Source: Roseinatronobacter sp052379845
GTDB lineage: Bacteria > Pseudomonadota > Alphaproteobacteria > Rhodobacterales > Rhodobacteraceae
Strand: one strand, 5' to 3'
Assembly (NCBI GenBank): GCA_052379845.1
Contig: JBQTCF010000002.1
Length of the DNA stretch: 64,000 nucleotides
The position numbers and the translations under genes were made by a program. The notes beneath the pieces were generated by a model. That model made no database searches, was not told where the DNA came from, and saw nothing but the letters and a program-made list of their open reading frames with translations. Below, piece after piece: positions 26,462 through 35,614 of this stretch; position 1 is the stretch's first letter; each line of letters begins with the position of its first letter.

Positions 26462-26815
26462 TCAGACAAACGCAGGCGGGCCGCGCGAACTGGCCCAGAG
26501 CCCCGCCGCCCCTGCGTGCCAAACGGCTGCGCCTGCAGGCCATTGCACGCGGCTGGCCTGGGCGGCTGGGTGGAAATACACCACCGGATCGGCCAGTCCG
26601 GCGACCACGGGCATAATACAGTCAGGGCAGGGCAGCATATGCTCGACCGGGTTGCCATCCGCATCTATGGTGACAGAAACCAGCCCATAGCCCGTGCAGA
26701 TAACAAGCGTTTGCGCGCCCGCAGCAAGATGGCGTGCCTGAACAAAGCCGATACTGGCCAGCGCCAGACAAAGCGCCAGCGCAAAACCAGAGATGCTGCG
26801 CAACAATCTTTTCAT
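26462..26815 (-). CDS. Small DUF2946-like exported protein
   Basis: 117 residues. A hydrophobic N-terminal signal or anchor (residues 5-25) is followed by VICTGYGLVSVTIDADG and a CPDC pair, then a second hydrophobic region rich in Ala and Trp. The single upstream Cys, the CxxC and the hydrophobic ends resemble the DUF2946 group, often found with copper genes. It precedes the PCu(A)C gene by 38 bases. Function unproven; the family call is by eye. Confidence 0.55.
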   Translation of the reverse strand: MKRLLRSISGFALALCLALASIGFVQARHLAAGAQTLVICTGYGLVSVTIDADGNPVEHMLPCPDCIMPVVAGLADPVVYFHPAAQASRVQWPAGAAVWHAGAAGLWASSRGPPAFV

Positions 26816-26858
26816 ACGTCCAATCTATGCCTTTGGCCACGCCAAGGGAAGCGCCAAA

Positions 26859-27473
26859 CTAGCGCACCATCTGCTTGATGGCCGCGACATGTTGGCCTGT
26901 CGCGGCTGCCACGTCCTGCGTCAGTGCCAAGGCGTCCGGCATCAGCGCGCCCGGGTCGCACAGGCGGTCGACCAACCCCCATGACAGCGCTTCGGGGGCC
27001 TCAATACGCGCACCTGCCATAAGGATCATTTTTGCGCGTGCCGGGCCCACCAGTGCTGTCAGGCGCGCTGGGTCGGACGGTTGCGGAAGAAAACCCAGCT
27101 TCATGACCGGATAGAAGAATTTTGCCCCCGGCACCGCCAGCCGCATGTCACAGGCCAGCGCCATGCCAAACGCGCCCCCCGCCAGCGTGCCGTTCAGCGC
27201 CGCGATAGTCAGGAACGGGGCCGCGGCAATGCGCCCCGAAAGCGCTTCCCACAGCCCTGATGTGGCTAGCCCTGCGCGTGCTTCCTCCAGATCAGCGCCT
27301 GCGCTGAACACCCTGCCCCGCCCGGTCAGAACCAGCGCGCGCGCCCCCGCCTTGCTGGCGGCGTCAACCGCTTCGCACAAGGCCAGCAGCATTTCGGCTG
27401 TAAGGGAATTTGCCTTGTCGGGCCGGTCCAGTGTCAAGGTCCAGACACTGCCTGCGTGCTGCACATCTATCAT
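26859..27473 (-). CDS. Short enoyl-CoA hydratase/isomerase family protein
   Basis: 204 residues, shorter than the usual about 260 of crotonases. The core is present: WTLTLDRPDKANSLTAEM, FSAGADLEEA (oxyanion hole 1) and LNGTLAGGAFGMALACDMR (oxyanion hole 2). The acidic catalytic residue region reads FLPQPSDPARL, so no clear hydratase Glu pair is seen and the substrate is unknown. The C-terminal trimerisation helix is shortened. Its ATG overlaps the SDR stop (ATGA), so the two are co-translated. Confidence 0.8.
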   Translation of the reverse strand: MIDVQHAGSVWTLTLDRPDKANSLTAEMLLALCEAVDAASKAGARALVLTGRGRVFSAGADLEEARAGLATSGLWEALSGRIAAAPFLTIAALNGTLAGGAFGMALACDMRLAVPGAKFFYPVMKLGFLPQPSDPARLTALVGPARAKMILMAGARIEAPEALSWGLVDRLCDPGALMPDALALTQDVAAATGQHVAAIKQMVR

Positions 27474-28228
27474 TGGACGCCTATGCGCGCGCGGATATCG
27501 GGGTCACGCAAGGACACTTCATCCCCGATCCAGCCATCTGCATCAGGGGTGCACATCCAGACCAACGCCTGTGCCGGCCATTCCGGGGGCACATGCGCTG
27601 ACCAGTCCAGTTGGCTGACGGGGTTGATACCGCTTGCCTTGATCTCTCGTTGCATGTTGGTGGCCACGGTGCCGGGCGACAGACTCATGATGCGCAGTCC
27701 CTGCGCCCGCGCTTCGGTATCGGCCACATGGGTCAGCATCAGGGCACCTGCCTTGGAACTGCAATAGGCCCCCCACCCTTCCAGCGGTTTATGCGCCGCG
27801 CCAGACCCCACAGTGATGATAGTTCCCGCCCCTTGGGGCTGCATCACCGGCAGTGCTGCACGCATGCCGTGAAACACCCCCTTCAGGTTGATATCAATCA
27901 GGCGGCCAAAATCATCCGGTGAAATGTCAGATAACGGGCCAATAGGGTCAATCGCGCCTGCATTGTTGACCAGCACATCCAACCGCCCGAAACGGTCGCA
28001 CATTGTGGCAATCGCCCCCTGAACCGATGCAAAATCGGCCACATCACAGGGCAGTGCCACCGCGCCAGTTTCGCGTGCCAGCGCGTCCAGCGCATCAGTG
28101 CTGCGCGCGGCCATGCCAACCTGTGCGCCTGCCGCCACAAATGCGCGCACTGCCGCCGCGCCAATGCCACGGCTGGCACCGGTAATCAGGACAACTTTAC
28201 CCGCCAGTGATGATGCGTCAAACCCCAT
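27470..28228 (-). CDS. SDR-family oxidoreductase
   Basis: 252 residues, classical short-chain dehydrogenase: TGASRGIGAAAV cofactor motif, NNAG (VLVNNAGAIDP), Ser in VGSGAA and YCSSK catalytic Tyr-Lys. ATG 28228 was chosen because AAGGGG lies 6 bases upstream. It sits between tamB and the enoyl-CoA hydratase-like gene on the same strand and overlaps the latter. The pairing suggests a short acyl-CoA or hydroxyacid pathway, but the substrate is not evident. Confidence 0.85.
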   Translation of the reverse strand: MGFDASSLAGKVVLITGASRGIGAAAVRAFVAAGAQVGMAARSTDALDALARETGAVALPCDVADFASVQGAIATMCDRFGRLDVLVNNAGAIDPIGPLSDISPDDFGRLIDINLKGVFHGMRAALPVMQPQGAGTIITVGSGAAHKPLEGWGAYCSSKAGALMLTHVADTEARAQGLRIMSLSPGTVATNMQREIKASGINPVSQLDWSAHVPPEWPAQALVWMCTPDADGWIGDEVSLRDPDIRARIGVQ

Positions 28229-28244
28229 GCTTTTCCCCTTGCAT

Positions 28245-31200
28245 TCAGTAATCCCGTTCAAAAAACAGCCCGACCCCCGCCCGGCCCTGATTGTCGATGC
28301 GCCCGCGCGCTGTCAATGATGGCGACAGGTCGATATTGATCGACACTTCGCTATCACCCTGCGGCTGCACCTCGACATCGGTATAGATATTCTCGGTCAC
28401 GTAGCGCCCCAACCGGACCGAGGTTTCGCCATCCTCGGTTGTGCGCACGTCCAGATCGTCCAGTCCCGTCGTCTGGCGCAGCCGTTCAAAAACACCCTCT
28501 CCGCGCCCTGACAAGGTGGCCAGCGATGACGCAAGCTGCGCGGCCTGAAACACACTTAGCGTTTCAAACCCGCGCCCGAACAGCAGCAGCGACACAACTT
28601 CTTCTTCTGGCAGTTCCGGGGTCGATTCAAACCGTATTTCAGGCGAATCCGCGCGCCCTTCCAGCACGATGCGCGCGGTCACCCCTGTGCGTTCGGTTGA
28701 CGCCACAAGCCGCACAAACGGCACCAGATCCCCCTGAAGGCTGGCAAACCCTTCGTTCAGGGTAAAGCGGTTGCCCAACAAGTCCAGCCGCCCCCGGATA
28801 AGCCCGAATTCCCCAATCGGAATCGGGTCCGCGGTGGTGCCTGTCAGGCGCAATTGCCCGCCCAATTCGGCATCAAGCCCGCGCCCGCGAATGAAAATGC
28901 GGTTCGGCGCGTCAATCAGCAGGTCCAGCGTTGCGGGGCGGCGCACACGGCCATGGGTTTCGCCCGCGAATATGCCAGCGCGCTGGCGTGTTTCACGCGC
29001 CGCCGCTGAGTCGCGCTGATGCTGGATATTCGGCGGAATGAACCCGCGCGACACCAGCCCGACACGCGGAATGCGAATTTCTGTGCCCTCCAGTGTCAAC
29101 GCGCCCGCAAGCGTGGGACCTCGCGTCAATGGCCCGGAAACAGACACATCGCCAGATACATCTGTCTGGAACAATTGCGGGTTCTGGATGCGCATTTGCC
29201 CCAGCCGCGCCCGCAAATCCGCGTTCAGGGGCGGGGTCAGGTCAATATTGCCCGTCAGGCTGACTGTGCCGCCTGCGACGGCGCGGCCCTGCAGGTCAAT
29301 CGCGGCACGGCCACCCGAAAGCTGGGCGCGCGCGTTGATGTCCGTAATACGGATATTCTGTTGCGGCAAAACCAGCTGCGCGCCCACTGCCTCGGCACTG
29401 CCGGCAACAGAAGCCAGCGCAAGCGGGCCATTCAGCGCCAGATCAAACCGCGCCGGTCCCTGCACGGAGCGCGGTTCGATGCGCGGATTGATCAGCGCGA
29501 TATCGGCGCTACCACTGGCGCGCAAATCCGCGCGCAGGTCGCGCGAAACCGTGCCCGCCGCCTGCACCGACAGACCCGCAGGCCCGTCAGCTGCCAGATC
29601 CAGCGCAAACGCTTCGCCCGTATCGCGCACATCCCCCGACAGGGTTACCGGCCCCAATATGCCCGGAACAACCAGCGCCAGATCGCGCAGCCGCGCGTCA
29701 ACACGCATGGCGGGGCGGCCTTGGGTGCTTTGGCCCGCAATTATGGCCGTCAGGTTTGGTCCTGTCAGGCGTGCATCTTCAATCATCAGCGCATCAGGTC
29801 GCTGGACCACGCGCGCGGTCAACTGATGGGTGCCCGCCAGCACACGGTTTGCCACATCACTGCCCAAACGCACATTCCGCGCCGTCACGCCCAGATCAAG
29901 CGACCGCGTGTCCCCGTCTTCGCGCAAGGCAACATCACCGCGTAGACTGCCGCCGAAAGCGGGCCGAATAGTGCCGAGCGACCCAAGGGCAAATTCCGCA
30001 TCCAGCCGCGATGCGCCCGCCGCATAGCGCCCATTGGCCGATAATGTCAGCGCGGCATTTTCAAGCGTCAGTGACGCCAGATCAAAGGCCGCGCCATCGC
30101 GCTGCCCGTCAACAGCCAGCCGTGTTTCCCCCCGCAAGGCGCGGTTCACATCTGGCTGGCCCACTGTCAGGTCGCGGGCGCGCGCATCAATGCTGACCGT
30201 TTCGCGTTCAGCCGTGCCGTCAATGGCAATGCGCGCGTCAATCGCGCCGCCAAAATCACCCCCAAGAACCGAAAGATCCGCAAAATCCAGATCACCGCGC
30301 AAGCGGATATCCTGGGGTGACAGCTGCCCGCGCAGGTCAGCGCGCAAGGTCTGGGCCTGCGCGGTCAATTCATGCAGGGTGATCACGCCATCCAGCCCGT
30401 CCGCGTTCAGGGAAATAACGCTTTCCCCTGCCAGCAAGCGGTCCAGTTGTTCCTGCCCGAAGGACAGGTCGCGTCCGCTGACATTGGCTTCCACACTGAA
30501 ATCATCGCGCTGCGGGCCGATACGCCCTTGCGCCCGCGCCCGCAGCGCGCCCGACAAGTCGCGCCCCGCCAACCGTGACAGGCGCGAAATATCCAGAAAT
30601 TCCGCCTGACCATCCGCTATAACAACCCCGTCTTCCAGCCGCGCGCGCCCGTTAATGGTGAAATTCCGCCCCTCCAGTAGCACACCGGGCAACAACAAGG
30701 GCCGCCCCTCGCGCCATATGAATGCCACAGACCCTGTAAGGGAATTGCCCAGTGCCTGCGCCACGCCCTGATCGCGGGCTGACAGGCCCAGCGCGGAAAA
30801 ATCGATCAGGGCATCAACCACGTCAATATCTTCGCCAAAGCCTTGCGACGTGATACGCCCCAGCCCGTTGACGAACAGGCTTTCGACCGAAATATCGCCA
30901 TTGTCGAATCCAATCAGGTCGACAACAAGTTCCCAGTCTTCGCTGACGGATGCATCAAACCCCAACCGCAAATCAGCCTGTTCTATGGTGGTATCGGACC
31001 CGGCCACCGGCAACAAAACCCGTCCGCCGTTGCGGTCCCGAATTTCGCCGCGCAGGTCAATCAACTCCGGCAGATTGTCGGTTCCCATGCGCACACGGCC
31101 ATCAAGCTGCAACTTCTCGGTCTGGATGCGCAGATTGTCCAGCGACAGGCGGCCATCATCAAACCTGCGGGCCTGTGTGCGCAAACGGCTGTCATCGCCG

Positions 31201-32093
31201 AAAAACGGATGGAATTGCGGCTGCAGCAACGGGCGCAAATCCCCGCCAAGGTCCAGCCGCACGGCCTGCGCCACGCCAGGCAGGGTGGTTTGCAACGCGA
31301 ATTCCCCCGCGACGCGGCGCTGCCCATCCGTGTCCAGTGTGATTTCAGCATCAAAATCGTCAATCGGCCCTTCGCCCTGCACACGCAGCGCCGCCGAGGG
31401 AAGGTCCGGCACGTCCAGCAATGTGACCGCCAGCCCGCCGGCCGCTTCCTGAACATTCAGGTCCAGCGACAATATGCGCGTTTCATTGGAAAAACCAGCA
31501 TCCAGCAGGAACTGGCCCGCAACATCATCCAGCCGGTCAATTTGCAGCCGCGCATCCCCTTCGCCGCCCGCCAGCGCGGCCCGCCCGCTGACCCCTGCGC
31601 GCAATTCCTGACCCAGCAGGGGCGCGCCCAGCACCACCTCGTCCAGCGCAAGCTGCCCAAGGTCAATGGACACAGGAAGTTCCGGCAATTCAAACTGGCG
31701 CATGGGCACCAGTTCATCAGATGGCGCACCCACTGGCGCGCGCAGGATTTCAACACGTTGTGCCGAAATTTCGGCAATTTCAATGCGGCGCTGGAACAAT
31801 GCGGACCTGTTCCATTGCAAAGCCGCCCCTGTCACCCGCAGCCAAACGCCGTCATCGTCTTCGATGGTCATTTCGTCAAATGTTGCACGCGACGACAACG
31901 CGCCGCGAAAGCCCGAAATGCGCACCGCACGGCCCCGGTCCGACAGGCTGTCTTGCAACAGGCGCGTCAGGAAACCCACGTCGCTTTCGCCCGCATCGGG
32001 CGCAATATCTTCGACACCTTGCGCGGAGGCAGGCGCGGCAAACCATGTCATCAGGCACACAAGCCCCAGCGCAATGATATGCAAAACCCGCAT
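28245..32093 (-). CDS. tamB: Translocation and assembly module protein TamB
   Basis: 1282 residues, a typical TamB length. An N-terminal signal anchor (HIIALGLVCLMTWFAAPASA) leads into a long repetitive beta-helical AsmA-like region built of alternating hydrophobic strands. The C-terminal DUF490 domain (about 900-1282) holds PATLDLLIDAPNRIFIRGRG, GRLDLLGNRFTLNEG and a final GLFFERDY. TamB spans the periplasm, works with TamA, and is thought to move lipids or assemble outer-membrane proteins. Its ATG overlaps the tamA stop (ATGA), so they are co-translated. A TTG just upstream could also be read. Confidence 0.92.
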   Translation of the reverse strand: MRVLHIIALGLVCLMTWFAAPASAQGVEDIAPDAGESDVGFLTRLLQDSLSDRGRAVRISGFRGALSSRATFDEMTIEDDDGVWLRVTGAALQWNRSALFQRRIEIAEISAQRVEILRAPVGAPSDELVPMRQFELPELPVSIDLGQLALDEVVLGAPLLGQELRAGVSGRAALAGGEGDARLQIDRLDDVAGQFLLDAGFSNETRILSLDLNVQEAAGGLAVTLLDVPDLPSAALRVQGEGPIDDFDAEITLDTDGQRRVAGEFALQTTLPGVAQAVRLDLGGDLRPLLQPQFHPFFGDDSRLRTQARRFDDGRLSLDNLRIQTEKLQLDGRVRMGTDNLPELIDLRGEIRDRNGGRVLLPVAGSDTTIEQADLRLGFDASVSEDWELVVDLIGFDNGDISVESLFVNGLGRITSQGFGEDIDVVDALIDFSALGLSARDQGVAQALGNSLTGSVAFIWREGRPLLLPGVLLEGRNFTINGRARLEDGVVIADGQAEFLDISRLSRLAGRDLSGALRARAQGRIGPQRDDFSVEANVSGRDLSFGQEQLDRLLAGESVISLNADGLDGVITLHELTAQAQTLRADLRGQLSPQDIRLRGDLDFADLSVLGGDFGGAIDARIAIDGTAERETVSIDARARDLTVGQPDVNRALRGETRLAVDGQRDGAAFDLASLTLENAALTLSANGRYAAGASRLDAEFALGSLGTIRPAFGGSLRGDVALREDGDTRSLDLGVTARNVRLGSDVANRVLAGTHQLTARVVQRPDALMIEDARLTGPNLTAIIAGQSTQGRPAMRVDARLRDLALVVPGILGPVTLSGDVRDTGEAFALDLAADGPAGLSVQAAGTVSRDLRADLRASGSADIALINPRIEPRSVQGPARFDLALNGPLALASVAGSAEAVGAQLVLPQQNIRITDINARAQLSGGRAAIDLQGRAVAGGTVSLTGNIDLTPPLNADLRARLGQMRIQNPQLFQTDVSGDVSVSGPLTRGPTLAGALTLEGTEIRIPRVGLVSRGFIPPNIQHQRDSAAARETRQRAGIFAGETHGRVRRPATLDLLIDAPNRIFIRGRGLDAELGGQLRLTGTTADPIPIGEFGLIRGRLDLLGNRFTLNEGFASLQGDLVPFVRLVASTERTGVTARIVLEGRADSPEIRFESTPELPEEEVVSLLLFGRGFETLSVFQAAQLASSLATLSGRGEGVFERLRQTTGLDDLDVRTTEDGETSVRLGRYVTENIYTDVEVQPQGDSEVSINIDLSPSLTARGRIDNQGRAGVGLFFERDY

Positions 32094-33949
32094 CAAAACG
32101 CCTGTCCTATGCCCAAGTATAATTGCGGCCCGCGGCCCGTAGTGCCACGCACCGGCAGCCCGACATCCAGCCGCAACGGGCCAACCGGCGTATCATAGCG
32201 CAGCCCCAGCCCGGCCCCTGCATGCCAGCCTGACGGGCCGGTAAACGCCCCTTCGGACACATAACCGGCATCGGCAAATGCCGTCAGGCCAATGGTTTCG
32301 GTTGCCCTCATCCGCCCTTCCAGCGACAGCGCGGCAAAGCCCCGCCCACCGGAACGCACCCCACCGGGCGACACGCCCAGCGACTGGAAGGGTTGGCCAC
32401 GAACCGACCCGCCGCCACCGGAATAAAACAGGAAATCCCGCGGTGTATTGTCAATGCCCGCACCAACAACCGCGCCCAACTGCCCGCGCGCAGCCAGCAC
32501 GAAACGGTCATCTTCGCCAAAGCCGAAATACCCGCGCGCATCCAAAGTGGCGCGCGCGCCGCTGTCAGCAGTTCCAACACCGAAAAATGGCGTCAGATAG
32601 CCCTTCAGATAGGTGCCGCTTGTGGGCGAACGCGCATCATTGCGGCGGTCCCATTCCACTGTCAGCGGCACCAACAGCAGCTTGTAATCCCGCCGGATGG
32701 CCAATGTCGGCCCAAACCGGGCCTGTTCCACCAGTGCACCCAAACCCGCACCAAAAGTCAGTTGATCACTGAACCGGTGCGACAAGCCAATATCCAGCCG
32801 CGCGCGGCGCGCGCGGAAGTCATCCTCGCGCTCATTCTCGACCAGAAGGCCCAAATTCAGCGTTGTATCGGGGGTGAATGTTGCAGGGCGCGAAAATTCC
32901 ACGCCAAAGCGGTAATCCAGCCCACCGCGCCGCGCCGCAAGCCCGCCGATCATCGCTTCAATCCGCAGCCGTTCCGCACCCCCCAAAAGGTTACGATGCA
33001 ACCAGAACCCCGACAGTTTGGCACCGCTTTCAGTGTCCAGTTCGATGCTTGCGCCAATGCGGCGCAGCGGGGCTTCTACGACTGCGGCGTTAATATCCAG
33101 CGACCCGTCGGCGTTTCCGTCCTCTGCCTCGCGCAGGGCAACAGATGCAAAGGTGCCGGTCCGGCGCAACCGTTCTGCCGCGCGCTGCACTTCATCAGGT
33201 GAAAACACCTTGCCGGTGGGCAGGCCCGCAATTTTTACAATCCTGTCCGGGCGTGTTCGGTCCTGCCCACTGGGGCGCAACTGGCCAAACGTGAAGCGGG
33301 GGCCTGCATCCACGCCAATATCGACATCCAGTTCCTGTGCAGTATGGCGCGCGGTAATCTGTTGGCGGGCAGGTTCGGCTTTTGCATGGCCCAGATCACG
33401 CCAACGGTCTATGGCCGCGCTGGCCGTTTGGCGAATAACCGTGCTGCGCGCGGCCTGCCCTGCCGCGAAGCCGTCAGGCAATTCGGTATTCGCGGCAAGT
33501 GGCCCGATCTGCGCACGCCCGAACACAAAGGGCGGTCCAGCCGCCAACTGCACCTCAATGACCCCGATAGTGTCAGGCGGGTTCAGCGGCGATATATCCG
33601 CCGCTTCGCGCCCGTTGATACGGATGCTGATGACAGGCGCATAATAACCCGCTTCGTAGAACAGCCCGATCAGCTGGCCATATTCCGCGCGCGCGATTGT
33701 GAACACTTCAAAAGGGTCGGACAGCCCTTCGTCATGGGCTGCGCGCAGCAAGGACGCCCGCTGCAAGCCTTGCTCAAGCGCATTATCCCCGCCAGTGACT
33801 GAAAATCGCAAGTCTTCGAACCCCGCCGCTTGCTGGGCAAGAAACATTGCGAAAACAAGTGCTTGCAAAAATACAGCCCACTGGCTGCGCGCGCACCCCT
33901 GCAATTTTTTCAAGTGGCTATCCACCCATGAATACCGGCAAATCTGCAT
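32093..33949 (-). CDS. tamA: Translocation and assembly module protein TamA (Omp85 family)
   Basis: 618 residues from the ATG at 33949. A longer frame to 34051 exists but lacks family sequence. A signal segment (FLQALVFAMFLAQQAAG) precedes POTRA domains (about 45-280) and a 16-strand Omp85 barrel. The barrel shows VRGQPFQSLG and a C-terminal PVGPLRLDVGLPV with a terminal GIGQAF, ending in Phe. It forms the outer-membrane half of the TamAB complex with the next gene. It is divergent from ahcY across a 171-base gap. Confidence 0.9.
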   Translation of the reverse strand: MQICRYSWVDSHLKKLQGCARSQWAVFLQALVFAMFLAQQAAGFEDLRFSVTGGDNALEQGLQRASLLRAAHDEGLSDPFEVFTIARAEYGQLIGLFYEAGYYAPVISIRINGREAADISPLNPPDTIGVIEVQLAAGPPFVFGRAQIGPLAANTELPDGFAAGQAARSTVIRQTASAAIDRWRDLGHAKAEPARQQITARHTAQELDVDIGVDAGPRFTFGQLRPSGQDRTRPDRIVKIAGLPTGKVFSPDEVQRAAERLRRTGTFASVALREAEDGNADGSLDINAAVVEAPLRRIGASIELDTESGAKLSGFWLHRNLLGGAERLRIEAMIGGLAARRGGLDYRFGVEFSRPATFTPDTTLNLGLLVENEREDDFRARRARLDIGLSHRFSDQLTFGAGLGALVEQARFGPTLAIRRDYKLLLVPLTVEWDRRNDARSPTSGTYLKGYLTPFFGVGTADSGARATLDARGYFGFGEDDRFVLAARGQLGAVVGAGIDNTPRDFLFYSGGGGSVRGQPFQSLGVSPGGVRSGGRGFAALSLEGRMRATETIGLTAFADAGYVSEGAFTGPSGWHAGAGLGLRYDTPVGPLRLDVGLPVRGTTGRGPQLYLGIGQAF

Positions 33950-34120
33950 TGCCTTTTGTTGTTGCAGATCAACTGTCACGGGACAACTCGAAACTTTACC
34001 GGCTGGCAACACTCTGCCGGTTAGGATGCGCGGACCAATACGCTGGCCCACCCTTGTTGGGTGGGGGTTCGGGTGCTATGTCGCATGCAAGAATTCATAC
34101 GAAAAAAGGAGCTTGGGCAG
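33950..34120. promoter_or_regulatory. Divergent tamA/ahcY intergenic region with two hairpins
   Basis: Holds promoters for both genes by position. Two stems are visible: CCGGC...GCCGG (about 34000-34021) and CCCACCC/GGGTGGG (about 34048-34066). Neither has a U-tract on the ahcY side, and the pattern does not match the SAH riboswitch as I know it. AAAGGAG before ahcY is the Shine-Dalgarno. Confidence 0.4.
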
Positions 34121-35512
34121 ATGTCTCAAGACTATGTCATCAAGGATATTGCGCTGGCGGATTTCGGGCGCAAGGAAATCGATATTGCCGAAACGGAAAT
34201 GCCCGGCCTGATGGCGCTGCGTCAGGAATTTGGCACCGCACAACCCCTGAAGGGCGCGCGGATTGCCGGATCATTGCATATGACCATCCAAACCGCTGTT
34301 CTGATTGAAACACTGGTCGCGCTTGGCGCGGAAGTGCGTTGGGCGTCATGCAATATTTATTCGACACAGGACCATGCCGCCGCTGCAATTGCGGCTGGTG
34401 GCACACCTGTTTTCGCCATCAAGGGCGAAACACTGGAAGAATACTGGACCTATACTGACCAGATTTTCCACTTCGAAGATGGCGCGAACCTGATTCTGGA
34501 TGATGGCGGCGATGCCACGATGTATATCCTTCTGGGCGCGCGGGTCGAAGCGGGCGAAACCGACCTGATTGCAACCCCCACCAGCGAAGAAGAAGAATTC
34601 CTGTTCGCGCAAATCAAGAAACGCCTTGCAGCAAGCCCCGGATGGTTTGCCCGACAGCGCGACCTGATCAAGGGCGTGTCCGAAGAAACCACCACAGGCG
34701 TGCATCGCTTGTATGAATTGCACAAGAAAGGGCAGCTTCCCTTCCCTGCAATCAACGTTAACGACAGCGTGACCAAATCGAAATTCGACAACAAATACGG
34801 CTGCAAGGAATCGCTGGTGGACGGCATTCGCCGCGCCACCGATACGATGATGGCCGGTAAGGTTGCCGTGGTGTGCGGGTATGGCGATGTGGGCAAAGGG
34901 TCCGCAGCCAGCCTTCAGGGGGCAGGTGCGCGGGTGAAAGTCACCGAAGTCGACCCGATTTGCGCGTTGCAGGCCGCAATGGACGGGTTCGAGGTGGTGT
35001 TGCTGGAAGACGTGGTGAAAACCGCCGATATTTTCATCACCACCACCGGCAACAAGGACGTCATTCGCCTTGAGCATATGCGCGAGATGAAGGATATGGC
35101 GATTGTCGGCAATATTGGCCATTTTGACAATGAAATTCAGGTGGCCGCGCTGAAAAACCACAAATGGACCAATATCAAGGATCAGGTGGACATGATCGAA
35201 ATGCCGTCAGGCAATCGCATGATCCTGCTGTCGCAAGGCCGCTTGCTGAACCTTGGCAATGCCACTGGCCACCCCAGTTTTGTCATGTCCGCAAGTTTCA
35301 CCAATCAGGTTCTGGCCCAGATTGAATTGTGGACCAATGGCAGCGCCTATGTGCCGGGGGTGTTTATCCTGCCAAAAGCGCTGGACGAAAAAGTGGCGCG
35401 GCTGCATCTGGACCGGATCGGTGTCAAACTGACCGAACTGCGCCCCGATCAGGCCAGCTATATCGGGGTGGCGGTCGAAGGACCGTTCAAGCCGGAACAC
35501 TACCGCTATTGA
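34121..35512 (+). CDS. ahcY: Adenosylhomocysteinase
   Basis: 463 residues. Converts S-adenosylhomocysteine to homocysteine and adenosine, closing the methyl cycle. Family sequence throughout: SLHMTIQTAVLIETL, WASCNIYSTQDHAAAAIA, NAD-binding GYGDVGKGSAASLQG, and the C-terminal KPEHYRY. Includes the roughly 40-residue insert typical of bacterial enzymes. The start is MSQDYVIKD at 34121, with AAAAGGAGC 8 bases upstream. Stand-alone gene with a terminator right after it. Confidence 0.97.
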   Translation: MSQDYVIKDIALADFGRKEIDIAETEMPGLMALRQEFGTAQPLKGARIAGSLHMTIQTAVLIETLVALGAEVRWASCNIYSTQDHAAAAIAAGGTPVFAIKGETLEEYWTYTDQIFHFEDGANLILDDGGDATMYILLGARVEAGETDLIATPTSEEEEFLFAQIKKRLAASPGWFARQRDLIKGVSEETTTGVHRLYELHKKGQLPFPAINVNDSVTKSKFDNKYGCKESLVDGIRRATDTMMAGKVAVVCGYGDVGKGSAASLQGAGARVKVTEVDPICALQAAMDGFEVVLLEDVVKTADIFITTTGNKDVIRLEHMREMKDMAIVGNIGHFDNEIQVAALKNHKWTNIKDQVDMIEMPSGNRMILLSQGRLLNLGNATGHPSFVMSASFTNQVLAQIELWTNGSAYVPGVFILPKALDEKVARLHLDRIGVKLTELRPDQASYIGVAVEGPFKPEHYRY

Positions 35513-35515
35513 TAC

Positions 35516-35548
35516 GGAAAAGGGGGGCAGATGCCCCCCTTTGTTGTT
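35516..35548 (+). terminator. Rho-independent terminator of ahcY
   Basis: AAAAGGGGGGCA / TGCCCCCCTTT stem with a two-base loop region, then TGTTGTTTG. It begins a few bases after the ahcY stop and also faces the convergent trhO end. Confidence 0.85.
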
Positions 35549-35560
35549 TGCAGCCCTACG

Positions 35561-35601
35561 CTGCGCTACGGGCGGATTTGAGTATTTTTGGCAAGATGAA
35601 A
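35561..35601. repeat. Possible dispersed intergenic motif of the order
   Basis: The stretch ending in TTTGAGTATTTTTGGCAAGA is much more AT-rich than its surroundings. It resembles a tail sequence I associate with intergenic regions of Rhodobacterales genomes. Only one copy is in this window, so its repeat nature is a recollection, not something seen here. Confidence 0.35.
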
Positions 35602-35614
35602 CCCCTACACGCCG

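Noticed and set aside
30843..32198. A 451-codon open frame antisense to tamB
   Set aside because: No family sequence; composition is the complement of tamB codons.
33950..34120. SAH riboswitch upstream of ahcY
   Set aside because: Hairpins are present but the conserved core sequence is not recognisable.
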